A stretch of 64,000 bases of DNA from a virus: the IMG/VR virus record IMGVR_UViG_3300044633_000899, positions 211,306 to 275,305 of that record. One strand, given 5' to 3'. The notes beneath the pieces are model-generated. The model was not told where the DNA came from. It ran no database searches and worked only from the letters and a program-made list of their open reading frames with translations. This document shows positions 42,081 to 52,400 of this stretch, piece after piece (positions within the stretch are counted from its first letter, which is position 1; each line of letters opens with the position of its first letter). A program made the translations under genes and the position numbers.

Positions 42081-42094
42081 AATATAAAATACTA

Positions 42095-44017
42095 ATGGAC
42101 ATTCAAGCCCTTGCTGCAAAAATTTTTGGTAAGCCGTGGAACACGTTTTCAAAGGAAGAAAAATCATACGCAGAAAAACTCTATAGTGCCGGTCAAAGTT
42201 CTGTAACATCATCAGATTCAGGTGGGACAACTTCAGAGGACGGGCCATTATCACTAGGTGGTGCTTTTAACGAAGGAATAACCTCCGCAGCATTAATAGG
42301 TAAATCTATAACTGAAATAGATGGTCACGTCAACGAACTAATTAACAAGGCCCAACAATTTGGTAATTCAATGGGTATCGGTAGAGCAAGAGCCTCCGAA
42401 CTGAGAACAACGATTGCCGATACCGTACCAGAGTTAATGAAACTTGGTGTTACCCAAGATGAAGCATTAAGTAACATTACGGCCATTCCTGCGGCGCTTA
42501 AAACAAACACAATCCTTGCTAGTGAGACCATTGTAGAATTAGGTGCAACAGCTAAACTTACGGATCATAATATTGGTGCATTAGTTACGAGTTTCCAAGG
42601 TGTTGGTGTTCAATTGTCTGACGTTGGTACTCAGATGTCAAAAGCCGCAAGTTATGCAAAAAGTATTGGTGTTAATGTTAAAGAAGTAACAAATGGGGTT
42701 GTAACTAATTTAAAAAATCTAAATCTTTTTAATTTTGAAAATGGAGTCCAAGGATTAGCGAAAATGGTCGCAAACTCTGCAATAATGGGTGTTAATATGG
42801 ACAAAGTATTAGCTAAAGCGGAAACTTTATTAAACCCTGAATCAGCAATTGAATTTTCGTCGGCACTACAACGACTTGGCGTTACATCAAGTGAACTTTT
42901 AGACCCGTTAAATGCAATGGATTTAGCAATGAACAATCCTGAAAGATTGGCTGGTGAGATGACAAAGGTAGCACAACAATTTACAAGATTAAAAGCGGAC
43001 GGTACTGGATTTGAGATTCTACCAGGTGCTAAACTTCAGTTAAGAGAAGTTGCTGGTGCTATGGGGATGACTGCGGACGAACTTGCTGGTATGGCAATTA
43101 AGTCATCAGAATTTGATATGAAATTAAAACAGATTAAATTCCCAAGTTTTGCCGCTAGTGAGGAAGACAAAACGTTAATTGCTAATATGTCACAAATGAA
43201 AGACGGTAAAGCGGTTATACAAATGATGAATGATAAAACTGGTGAAATGGATTCCGTTGACGTTGAAAAATTAACAATAGACCAACTTGAGGAATTACGA
43301 AAAGATCAAACAAACCAAAATAAAACAGCAGAACAATTAGCGGCAGAACAATTAACGGCACTAGAAACCATCGCATTCAACACTGCAGGTGGTGCTAAAG
43401 CCGCAGGTTACGGTGTTGCTAGCATGCCAGCTATTCAAAGATTAGCAGACCTTAATTTAGGTACTCGTGAAGCCGCAGCAAAAAACATATACGGGGCACC
43501 AAAATCCAGTGGTATAAGAACGGAGGGTCAAAAATTAACTGGTGGTTTAGAAGAGAGTGTTGTAAAATTAGGAACAGAGGGAATCACATCTAGTTCTGTT
43601 AAGGACGTAGCGCAAAGTTTGGTGGATATTATGCCCAAACTTACAGATTTGCTTGGAACCATTAAAGACCAAGGCGTGTTAGCACTTAAAAACACTAAAA
43701 AGGATATTGTTGAAAACGCACAAAAAACCTATGCTAATATTGGTGGTGTGTCAGAAGTTAAACCTAGTGTTATGACTAATAATATTGACCCTTCAATTTC
43801 TACAGGAAATTTAAACCAAATACAAACAAACAATGTTAACTTTGAAAATAGAACAACAGTTGATTTAACAAATTCTGACGGTTCACTAAAAAATTTAACA
43901 GAAAGTCAAAAAGATGAAATAGTAAAAATACTAACGGATAAATTCCAAAACAACGCAGAAATGAAGAAAATTATTTATGATGTTGTCACTAAATATAATC
44001 CTAATCAAAACCAGTAA
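42095..44017 (+). CDS. Tape measure protein
   Basis: The 640-residue protein is largely helical, rich in Ala, and hydrophobic in patches. The order is an N-terminal helix (IFGKPWNTFSKEEKSYAEKL), a Ser/Gly linker, a long central region (NELINKAQQFGNSMGIGRA, LMKLGVTQDEALSNITAIP, MGVNMDKVLAKAETLLNP, REVAGAMGMTADELAGMA) typical of tape-measure lattice domains, and a C-terminal polar tail. Its place after the gp26-like pair and before the baseplate genes is the usual tape-measure position. It would set tail length and be ejected with the DNA. At 640 residues it is similar to T4 gp29 (590). Confidence 0.7.
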   Translation: MDIQALAAKIFGKPWNTFSKEEKSYAEKLYSAGQSSVTSSDSGGTTSEDGPLSLGGAFNEGITSAALIGKSITEIDGHVNELINKAQQFGNSMGIGRARASELRTTIADTVPELMKLGVTQDEALSNITAIPAALKTNTILASETIVELGATAKLTDHNIGALVTSFQGVGVQLSDVGTQMSKAASYAKSIGVNVKEVTNGVVTNLKNLNLFNFENGVQGLAKMVANSAIMGVNMDKVLAKAETLLNPESAIEFSSALQRLGVTSSELLDPLNAMDLAMNNPERLAGEMTKVAQQFTRLKADGTGFEILPGAKLQLREVAGAMGMTADELAGMAIKSSEFDMKLKQIKFPSFAASEEDKTLIANMSQMKDGKAVIQMMNDKTGEMDSVDVEKLTIDQLEELRKDQTNQNKTAEQLAAEQLTALETIAFNTAGGAKAAGYGVASMPAIQRLADLNLGTREAAAKNIYGAPKSSGIRTEGQKLTGGLEESVVKLGTEGITSSSVKDVAQSLVDIMPKLTDLLGTIKDQGVLALKNTKKDIVENAQKTYANIGGVSEVKPSVMTNNIDPSISTGNLNQIQTNNVNFENRTTVDLTNSDGSLKNLTESQKDEIVKILTDKFQNNAEMKKIIYDVVTKYNPNQNQ

Positions 44018-44052
44018 TCAAAAATAACATCATAAAAAAACAATAAAAATTG

Positions 44053-44059
44053 TATTTAT
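44053..44059 (+). promoter_or_regulatory. TATTTAT motif, putative promoter
   Basis: TATTTATTAATAAAATA lies 15 nt before the ATG at 44075. Confidence 0.65.
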
Positions 44060-44074
44060 TAATAAAATACAAGA

Positions 44075-47000
44075 ATGGCCGAAAGCGTTTTATCATTTGT
44101 TAATTCATCAAGTTTTAGAAATCAACTAATTTCTAGAAACTTAAAACCATATTCGGTTTCAGGTACGTTTTCCGGGCCAACAACAAACATTAATTACGAA
44201 ACAAATTTAACTGTTAGTAGTGTTATTGATTCCCCAGACACATTAATATCAACAAATACTTTTGCAAATACATTATATCCGTTAAATGAGTTTGGACCTG
44301 AAGGTGGGTTCAATGGCAAATATTCGTTACCAGGAGCACCATATCCTGTAGATTCAAATTCTGGGCCATACAATCCAAACGACACAAATCTTGATTTAAT
44401 AAATGAATTTTTTATTGATGCGGCATATATTCAAAACATATATGGGCCAGAAGGTGGATATAGTGATTTAGTTGTGATAACAGACGTTGTAGGAGGTCCA
44501 AAACTATATAAACCATACTGGGATCCGTCAGCATTTGTTACCTCAACATATAGTACGTATGATTTAGTCTTTAATAATAATCCGACAGGTTCAAACGGAC
44601 CATTGTCACAAGATACATATTTAGCGAAGATTGGTGCACAACAATTAAAAAGTGCGTTTGACGAGAGAATTGCCGAACAAGTTAGAAAAAACACAATCGG
44701 TCGTATAAATTTGGATTCATTACAAGATCCATTTAGTGCGTCATTAGTTGCTACTGGTAAAGAACCGTTTATTGAAAAAAATTGGACAATTACACAACCA
44801 GAAAACCCAATTGCCGCAGCCGCGTCTTTCGCGTTAAGAATGTCTGGAACATATTTTCCTGTTTCAACAATTCCTGGTGATTATTTTAATGATACTAATA
44901 TTCAATCACCATTACTTGAAAAAGCACTAAACGTTGGTAACGCTTTAACTGGTGGTTTGTTAGGGCCAATCTTAGATGTTTATAGAAATCCATCTGAAAC
45001 ATTTGTTGCAAACACTGGTAATGGTCAACGGTCAATTCTATTTTCAACATTAGATTATAATAAATACAGACCAAAATATTCAAGGGGAATACTACAAAGT
45101 ATAACAACTGGTATTGATCGTTTATTAGATTCTGACAAACCAAATACTGGTGGGTATTACGTTGGAAGTCCGAACGCGGAACCATCACAAATAAGTTCCC
45201 CAGCAAACCAAATTCCAATTGGTCCTAACGGAAGACAAATAAACACAATTGTTTATGGTCCACAAGAGTTGGGTATACTATATGAAGGTAATGAAAACAG
45301 AATAGTAAACGGCCTAAAAGGTAAATCACTTAATGATGGTGGTGGTATTTCAGGACAATTTGTTTGGACATCACCCAAATACAAAGATAATGCAGGATTT
45401 AAACAAGGTGTTGGTGGTAAAACAACAACATTAGATGTTGGTTTTGAATCAATTAGTGCCGACTACGAACGATACCAATCAACCGAAATTCCATTTAAAG
45501 AGGGGTCAATATTAGACCAAACTCAAAGATTGATAGATTCGGCGGATAAAGTTACAGGCCAATCAAGATTAAAACACGTCGGAAATGCGATTAATCAAGT
45601 ATCAAAAGTGTTTAATGATGGTTATAAAGAATTAACAAAAGGTTCTCAAGTTTTATCATATAAAAATGATTCAGATGGTACTGAAGAAGGGCTTGAATAT
45701 TGTCGTGTATTCACTAAAGACACACCATATTACACATATGGTGATTTACAAAAAACAGATGGTATTACAGAAGAAGGTCGTAAGTTTTCTCACTCTGTGT
45801 TTGATAAAACATACAATTTAAATATTGCACCATTAAAAATACCAGGATCAACAAATATTGTTGATAATAAAGTAAAAAAATATATGTTCTCAATTGAGAA
45901 TTTGGCTTGGAGAACATCCGACAGACCAGGGTATACGTATGATGACTTACCTGTTTGTGAAAGAGGTGCGAATGGTGGTCGTGTAATGTGGTTTCCACCA
46001 TATGATTTAACTTTTTCAGACGAAAGTTCACCAACATTTAACCAAACATCGTTTTTGGGTAGACCAGAACCGATATATACATACAAAAACACAACAAGAA
46101 AGGGTTCCATTAGTTGGAAAATAATTGTGGATCATCCAGCAGTTATGAATACAATCGTTCAAAAACAATTAAAAAATGTTGACCCAATAAAATTAAACTC
46201 AATGATGGACTCGTTTTTTGCGGGTTGTTTAAAATATGATTTATATGAGTTGGGGATTAAATTTAACACAATACCAACTAAAGATTTATTTACTTACCAA
46301 CAAATATTAAATAACCCTAGATTAACATCCGAAGAATTGGGTCAAGTGGCGTTAGAATTACCAAAAGACCAACAATCTGGCGGTGGAACTAAAGGTGACG
46401 CAAACGCAGTTGTTGATAATACACCTCAAGTTGCCGAAACAAAAGAAGACACCTCAAATGAATTACAATCTGTTGACTTAACTAAATTTGTTGGTTATGG
46501 ATTTTATTTTGACAACGATTGTCCGGAATGTAAAAATAGTACATCAATTACTGCTAGTCAACCATATGATTCGTGGTATTCTCAATATGTTGGTAGAGAA
46601 TCGGTATATCAATCTACAGCACCAATAAAGGTTTATATTGACAACGGAACAACAGAATTTTCTAAAGATGGTATTGGTGAATTTTTTACACAAGTTGTAA
46701 AAGGAAATTATGATGTTATTAATAATGATTTAATAAAACAACTTGGTGATATTTTATCAAAAGGTGGTAATGTTACAATTGATTTACAAGGATCCGCTTC
46801 AGCGGTTGCTTCAACAGGATATAATGAAAAATTATCAAAACGAAGAATTGACTCGGTAAAAAAATGGTTAAAAACAAAACAAGATGTGAATGGTGTTTCT
46901 TTTAACGATTATATCACTAATAATAAAATAAAAATTACTGAAGATCCCAGAGGTGAAGAAATTTCAATACCAAAAACAAGCACAAAGGACAGTGAAACAC

Positions 47001-49168
47001 AAACAGTTGTTAACACAGACAATACACAAGGTATATTATCAACAAATGTAAATTGTAACTCAAACGTACAAGAAAAAGTAGGAAATACGTTTAAAACAAC
47101 AGTAAACGCTGAGATTTACTCAATACCCGCGATGGCATGTAGACGTGTTGTTATTAAAAATATTACAGCGCAACAACCACCAGAAAAAACACCAGATGTG
47201 GTTGGTGGTGGTAGTCAAACTACAACAACAACAACAATAAATGTTGCGGAGGTTAAAACAAAAGTTAGTGATACTATTAAACCAACACCAAACACAACAA
47301 TTGAACAAAAGATAAAAGATGGTATATCTAAAAAAGTATTACGCCATTTATTTTCAGAATGTGATTATTTTGAGGTTATTAAAGAAAGTGACCCAATGGT
47401 TTATCAATCAATTAAGGATAAAATAAAACATTTTAATCCAGCGTTTCACTCAATGACACCAGAAGGTTTAAATTCACGTTTAACGTTTTTAAATCAATGT
47501 GTTAGACCAGGACAAACAATTCCAATCATTGGTGCTGACGGTAGACCAAAATATAATGACGCATTAAACACATCATTTGGTGCACCACCAATTTTAGTTT
47601 TAAGGGTTGGTGACTTTTACCATAGTAAGATAGTACCAAATAGTTTATCGTTTTCTTATGATGATGCGAAATACGATTTAAATCCTGAAGGTATTGGTGT
47701 ACAACCAATGATTGTTAAAGTATCAATGAGTTTTGATTTTATTGGTGGTCACGGTTTAAAAGAACCTGTTGAAGAATTACAAAATGCACTATCATTTAAT
47801 TTTTATGCAAATACTGAGATTTATGACGAGAGAGCAACAGCAACAGAAGATGTTAGTGAGAGAGATAAATATGTTGTTGAAAAAATATTATCAAATCAAC
47901 CACCAGTAAAAATAAATCAAGTACAAAACCAAATACCAAAAAGGGGTGGTAGTACAATTGGGAATATAGTTAGCGCTACTGAAATAGATTATACAAGTAG
48001 TTTAAACAATTTCTGGAAAAAAACTGTTGAGTACATTGATTCGGTTATTGATACAACAAACACGTTGGTTAAAACAACCAATATTGGTATTGTGTATTCA
48101 TTATTTAACGATAGAGATTATACAACAGGAACTTATGATGAGTACGGAACAGGTGGAACAATAACAATTTACGGAAAACCAAAAACTATTGAAGAAAAAT
48201 TAGACAAACTTTACGAACGAGTTTTAGATGATATATCTAGTGACAACGATAGTAATAGTTTTATGAACCAAATTCAATTAAATTCAAATAACATAACAAA
48301 AAAAGACATACGTGAAATTGGTGATAGACTTAAAACTTATGTTTCAACAATGAAAGATAGTTTTATTACGAATGTTAGTAACAATGTTAGTAAATTGGTT
48401 CTATTACAACAAGATTATGTACAGTATGTTAGACAATATAATTTATTGTTAACAAAAACTGATGGGTCTATGAATTCAAATAATATACCGAATATATATA
48501 ATTTATCTGGTGATAATTTAAATTTAATAACAAACGTTTATACAACAATAAAAAACAAACATATAGAATTTTTTGATAACCCTAACGGTATTATTAAAGG
48601 TGTTAGCAAAACAACTGGTGTGCAATTTTATGGATTAACACTAGAACCAACCGTAAATGAAATTAACATCTATGATAATAAAACTTCAACATTTAAAGAT
48701 GAGGGTTTTCGTGGGGATAGTGGTCTTGGTGAAATACAAGACGCAAAAGTCGCTTTTGCTTGGGAAACAGCATCTAACCCAGCCGACAATAGATTTTATC
48801 AAGTTATGGCACAAGTGTTTAATAATACAACATTAACCAACGAATTAACAACACAATTACTAAACAGTAATGTATATAGTGATAAATCAAAGGTTGAGAC
48901 CGCAATTAACCAAGCGATTACATATTGGACAGATAGGAATTTTTATACTGAATATTGTAATAAAAGATTTTCAGATGAAATAAAAAAGGCACAAGAATAT
49001 ACAACATTAATTGAATCACCAATTGACGATAGTGTAAAATATGTTGTAGATTACACATTTACAACTGAGGGAACACAAGATCAAAAAACAAGAATTAATA
49101 ACATTTATTCAACAAATAACATTAACACGAAAACAAATACGTTTGATGGTAAAATAAAATTTAATTAA
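44075..49168 (+). CDS. Giant baseplate protein with OmpA-like domain
   Basis: The 1697-residue protein is conserved in type with very large baseplate proteins of jumbo and T4-like phages. Residues about 600-720 (YMFSIENLAWRTSDRPG, PYDLTFSDESSPTFNQTSF) and 1170-1260 (PPILVLRVGDFYHSKIVPN, SLSFSYDDAKYDLNPEGIG, SFDFIGGHGLKEP) look like tube/baseplate beta domains. Residues about 850-970 form an OmpA-like fold: VTIDLQGSASAVASTGYNE and KLSKRRIDSVKKWLK. That fold binds peptidoglycan in outer-membrane proteins; here the Arg pair is kept but the usual TD is SA. The final 350 residues are polar and helical. It ends 2 bases before the LysM-like gene. Confidence 0.7.
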   Translation: MAESVLSFVNSSSFRNQLISRNLKPYSVSGTFSGPTTNINYETNLTVSSVIDSPDTLISTNTFANTLYPLNEFGPEGGFNGKYSLPGAPYPVDSNSGPYNPNDTNLDLINEFFIDAAYIQNIYGPEGGYSDLVVITDVVGGPKLYKPYWDPSAFVTSTYSTYDLVFNNNPTGSNGPLSQDTYLAKIGAQQLKSAFDERIAEQVRKNTIGRINLDSLQDPFSASLVATGKEPFIEKNWTITQPENPIAAAASFALRMSGTYFPVSTIPGDYFNDTNIQSPLLEKALNVGNALTGGLLGPILDVYRNPSETFVANTGNGQRSILFSTLDYNKYRPKYSRGILQSITTGIDRLLDSDKPNTGGYYVGSPNAEPSQISSPANQIPIGPNGRQINTIVYGPQELGILYEGNENRIVNGLKGKSLNDGGGISGQFVWTSPKYKDNAGFKQGVGGKTTTLDVGFESISADYERYQSTEIPFKEGSILDQTQRLIDSADKVTGQSRLKHVGNAINQVSKVFNDGYKELTKGSQVLSYKNDSDGTEEGLEYCRVFTKDTPYYTYGDLQKTDGITEEGRKFSHSVFDKTYNLNIAPLKIPGSTNIVDNKVKKYMFSIENLAWRTSDRPGYTYDDLPVCERGANGGRVMWFPPYDLTFSDESSPTFNQTSFLGRPEPIYTYKNTTRKGSISWKIIVDHPAVMNTIVQKQLKNVDPIKLNSMMDSFFAGCLKYDLYELGIKFNTIPTKDLFTYQQILNNPRLTSEELGQVALELPKDQQSGGGTKGDANAVVDNTPQVAETKEDTSNELQSVDLTKFVGYGFYFDNDCPECKNSTSITASQPYDSWYSQYVGRESVYQSTAPIKVYIDNGTTEFSKDGIGEFFTQVVKGNYDVINNDLIKQLGDILSKGGNVTIDLQGSASAVASTGYNEKLSKRRIDSVKKWLKTKQDVNGVSFNDYITNNKIKITEDPRGEEISIPKTSTKDSETQTVVNTDNTQGILSTNVNCNSNVQEKVGNTFKTTVNAEIYSIPAMACRRVVIKNITAQQPPEKTPDVVGGGSQTTTTTTINVAEVKTKVSDTIKPTPNTTIEQKIKDGISKKVLRHLFSECDYFEVIKESDPMVYQSIKDKIKHFNPAFHSMTPEGLNSRLTFLNQCVRPGQTIPIIGADGRPKYNDALNTSFGAPPILVLRVGDFYHSKIVPNSLSFSYDDAKYDLNPEGIGVQPMIVKVSMSFDFIGGHGLKEPVEELQNALSFNFYANTEIYDERATATEDVSERDKYVVEKILSNQPPVKINQVQNQIPKRGGSTIGNIVSATEIDYTSSLNNFWKKTVEYIDSVIDTTNTLVKTTNIGIVYSLFNDRDYTTGTYDEYGTGGTITIYGKPKTIEEKLDKLYERVLDDISSDNDSNSFMNQIQLNSNNITKKDIREIGDRLKTYVSTMKDSFITNVSNNVSKLVLLQQDYVQYVRQYNLLLTKTDGSMNSNNIPNIYNLSGDNLNLITNVYTTIKNKHIEFFDNPNGIIKGVSKTTGVQFYGLTLEPTVNEINIYDNKTSTFKDEGFRGDSGLGEIQDAKVAFAWETASNPADNRFYQVMAQVFNNTTLTNELTTQLLNSNVYSDKSKVETAINQAITYWTDRNFYTEYCNKRFSDEIKKAQEYTTLIESPIDDSVKYVVDYTFTTEGTQDQKTRINNIYSTNNINTKTNTFDGKIKFN

Positions 49169-49170
49169 TT

Positions 49171-49494
49171 ATGAATTTACAATATTTTAACCGATATAAT
49201 CAATTTTTATCAAATGGTGTACAACAAGTTGTTCCGTACATTAACCTACCATCAAAAGCGACGGATAAAACGTTTATATACCGTGCCGGACTATCTAGAC
49301 TAGATAAGATCTCATTTCAATTTTATGGAACACCATTCTTTGGGTGGTTAATCCAACAAGCAAACCCCCAATATTCTGGGTCTGAATGGAGCATACCAGA
49401 CGGTGCTATCTTGACAATTCCATTTCCTTTACTAACTTCATTACAAGATTACAATAACGAATTAAACAACCACTTCTTCTATTATGGTAGATAA
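49171..49494 (+). CDS. LysM/gp53-like baseplate protein
   Basis: The 107-residue protein contains SRLDKISFQFYGTPFFGWL, IQQANPQYSGSEWSIPDGA and ILTIPFPL, the LysM-like fold used by T4 gp53 and by gpX-type baseplate hub proteins. In T4, gp53 joins wedges around the hub. It overlaps the following giant gene by 11 bases and follows the previous by 2, so the three are one translational unit. Confidence 0.7.
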   Translation: MNLQYFNRYNQFLSNGVQQVVPYINLPSKATDKTFIYRAGLSRLDKISFQFYGTPFFGWLIQQANPQYSGSEWSIPDGAILTIPFPLLTSLQDYNNELNNHFFYYGR

Positions 49495-52400
49495 CGGAGA
49501 AAATATATTAGTAGAATTTGATTATGACAACGTATCGCTTATTGACCCAAACAAAGTTATTGATAATGACGGTAAAGTAAAAGATAGGTTAGTCAAACAA
49601 GAAAATTTGGTAATGTATGCCAACCTTGAATGTAGTGTTGTACCAAGAACCAAACTGGCGATTGGTGCGGCATTAAACGATAATGTACGAACAATATCTG
49701 TTGGTAAAATAAATTTCCTAAATCCAGGGTTTAAAACATTTTTGGACAATAACTGGTCTGATGAAATAACAGGTAAAGGAACGATTAAAGGTGTTGGTGT
49801 TAACCAACCAAAATTAAACGCGGTGAAAAACCCCCAAAAATCGGACGATTATTATATAACACAATCAACATATTCAAATGGAACTCCAGGTGCTGTTGAC
49901 AATGGATTATTGGGTATTAAAACAATTGATGTATCAATTGACAGTAGTTTTTACCCCCAAATTACAATAACATTAGAGGACGTTAAAGGTCGTGCTTTAT
50001 TTGAGGGTGGAAATAGTTCACCATACGCTGCGTTCTACCAATTACCCTACCCAATTTTTTATTTAACACTAAAGGGTTATTACGGTAAGGCGGTTAGAAT
50101 GCCATTAATGTTACAAACATTTAATTCTGTTTTTGACGGAACAACAGGTAATTTTAAAGTTACATTAAAATTATTTGGTTATAAATATGGTATTATGTCC
50201 TATGTAAATTGGGGACATATGTTAGCCGTTCCACATATGTATAATTCGTTTGTAAGTACAAATCAAGTATCACAAGGTAATCAACAAACTGGGGGTGAAA
50301 ACGTAAAACCAATTGTTGTATCTAGGGGGTATCAGAAAATGAAAGAATTATATTCAGAATATAAATCAAAAGGTTTAATTGACGATGATTTCCCAGAATA
50401 CAATTTATTTCAATTGAAAAGTAAATTAGATAAATTTATTACGAATATATTAGAAAAATTTACAAAAGAAAACTTAGGACCATTAACTGAGTTAGACAAT
50501 TATGCAACAATATTGACTGAACTACAAAATAGAGTTTTCTTTAACGGGAAATCGTGGTTTGCAACATATTTGGACGAAAAAGAACCATTAGTTTTACTGG
50601 ATGGAACTAAAGTATATGGTTTTAGGAAAGAATTTAACACACCACAAAAAAAAATAACAGCACTCACAGAACTAGGTGGGATTATAATAGAATTTAAACA
50701 AAAGTTAGATAATAATAGTGTTTGTGGGACAAACGGAAAATATATTGTTGGTGGTAAAGAAACTAGAGCACAAGTACCACTTAATGTTAGTGTAGATAAT
50801 GTTATTAAAACAATAACAACCAACGATGTTGATTTTAATAAATCAGCCCAAGAAACTTTTAAAAAGACAACGATATCTGATTTGGCATTAGTTGAATACA
50901 TCGCAACAAAAACTCGTGATATTAACGCTAATAAAAATTATTATATTTTTGATGGTAAATCAAATTTTAATGATATTTGTAATCAAGCGGCAAAAGATTT
51001 AAAATCTTTAAGAACTGAAATTGAAAAACAAATTGGTGACAATTTATCAGATCAATTAGCAAGAAAAGATAGTGGTATTGGGTTTAAACCAACAATAAGA
51101 AACATATTAGCGGTTTTCTTTGCACAAGGTGAAGCGTTTTTAAGGTTAATGGATGATGTTCACCACTCGGCTTGGGACGTTAGAGATAATCCATATCGTA
51201 AAGCGTCAGTTTTTACCTCATCAACAGCACAAAGTGTTGATGTTAAGAACTCACAAGAACAAGGAGAACCTATATACCCTTGGCCACAAATAATTATTGA
51301 AAATCAAACAGGTGAGGGTGAGAAATTTGAATGTAAATACCCTGGTGATCCTAAAATATCAGCAATAACAAAGGCGTATATTCCAGAGTTATGGCCAGAA
51401 GTTGAGTTTGTTGAAGAATTTATTAAAGGTTTTATTGAAAGGGAGGAAACACAACCAGATTTAGGTGATACAAATAATAGTGAACAACAACCGAATAGAT
51501 TAAGTTTAAATGCGTTAGACTTCCCGATATCAAACGAGGTTTTCCAAAATAAAGAAGAGGTTAAATTTTATTATGAAATTTACGAGAGGATTATGGTTAA
51601 CACTTTTTTTTCAAAACTAAGTCGTATTGATGGATACCAATCTAGTGTTTATTTGGTTGAATCTGAAAACGAAAAAATTAACGCATTAAAAAGTTTGGGT
51701 GTTGATAGTCCATTTTTAATTAAAAAACTAAAACAATATTTAATTGAAGGTGATAATTTTTTAACTTTTTTACGACATATATCAAATCAGGGTGAAGGTG
51801 AAAGTTGGCAAAAATTTATTAGAGGTGAGTTTGTTACACCGTATATTAAAAATAATACTGATGTACCATACCAATTGTTTAATAAAAATATATTAACAAA
51901 TCCAACATCACAACCAAATGTGTCGGCAACACAACAAGCGAAAATTGAGGATTATATAAATGTGAAAACGTATAGTAATCAATATGATTTTACTGATATG
52001 TATCCAATTACGAATTTAGATTGGTGTAAAAACTATTTGGCAAATGGTAAATCAACAAATGGTGTCAATGATATTTTTAATACGAATAAAACGTTAGTAT
52101 ATAGTACAACACATAAAAACATAACAAATTTTAGTGATACGGATAACGAAGATACTAAACGACCGATAACAAATTTTAACTACACTTCCGAAATTTTTAA
52201 TCAGACACTCAACACGAATTTAAAAGAATTTTATGAAAATAGAAAAATTGAAGAACAATTTATTACCGAAGGAAACGTTTATTATAGTGGGTATAATGGT
52301 TATTTAACTCAAAACCAAACAACATCAATGTTAAACACACCATATTTTATCAACGCGATACAAGATGGTGTATTTAATTTTAGGTTTAACGTGAAAGAAA

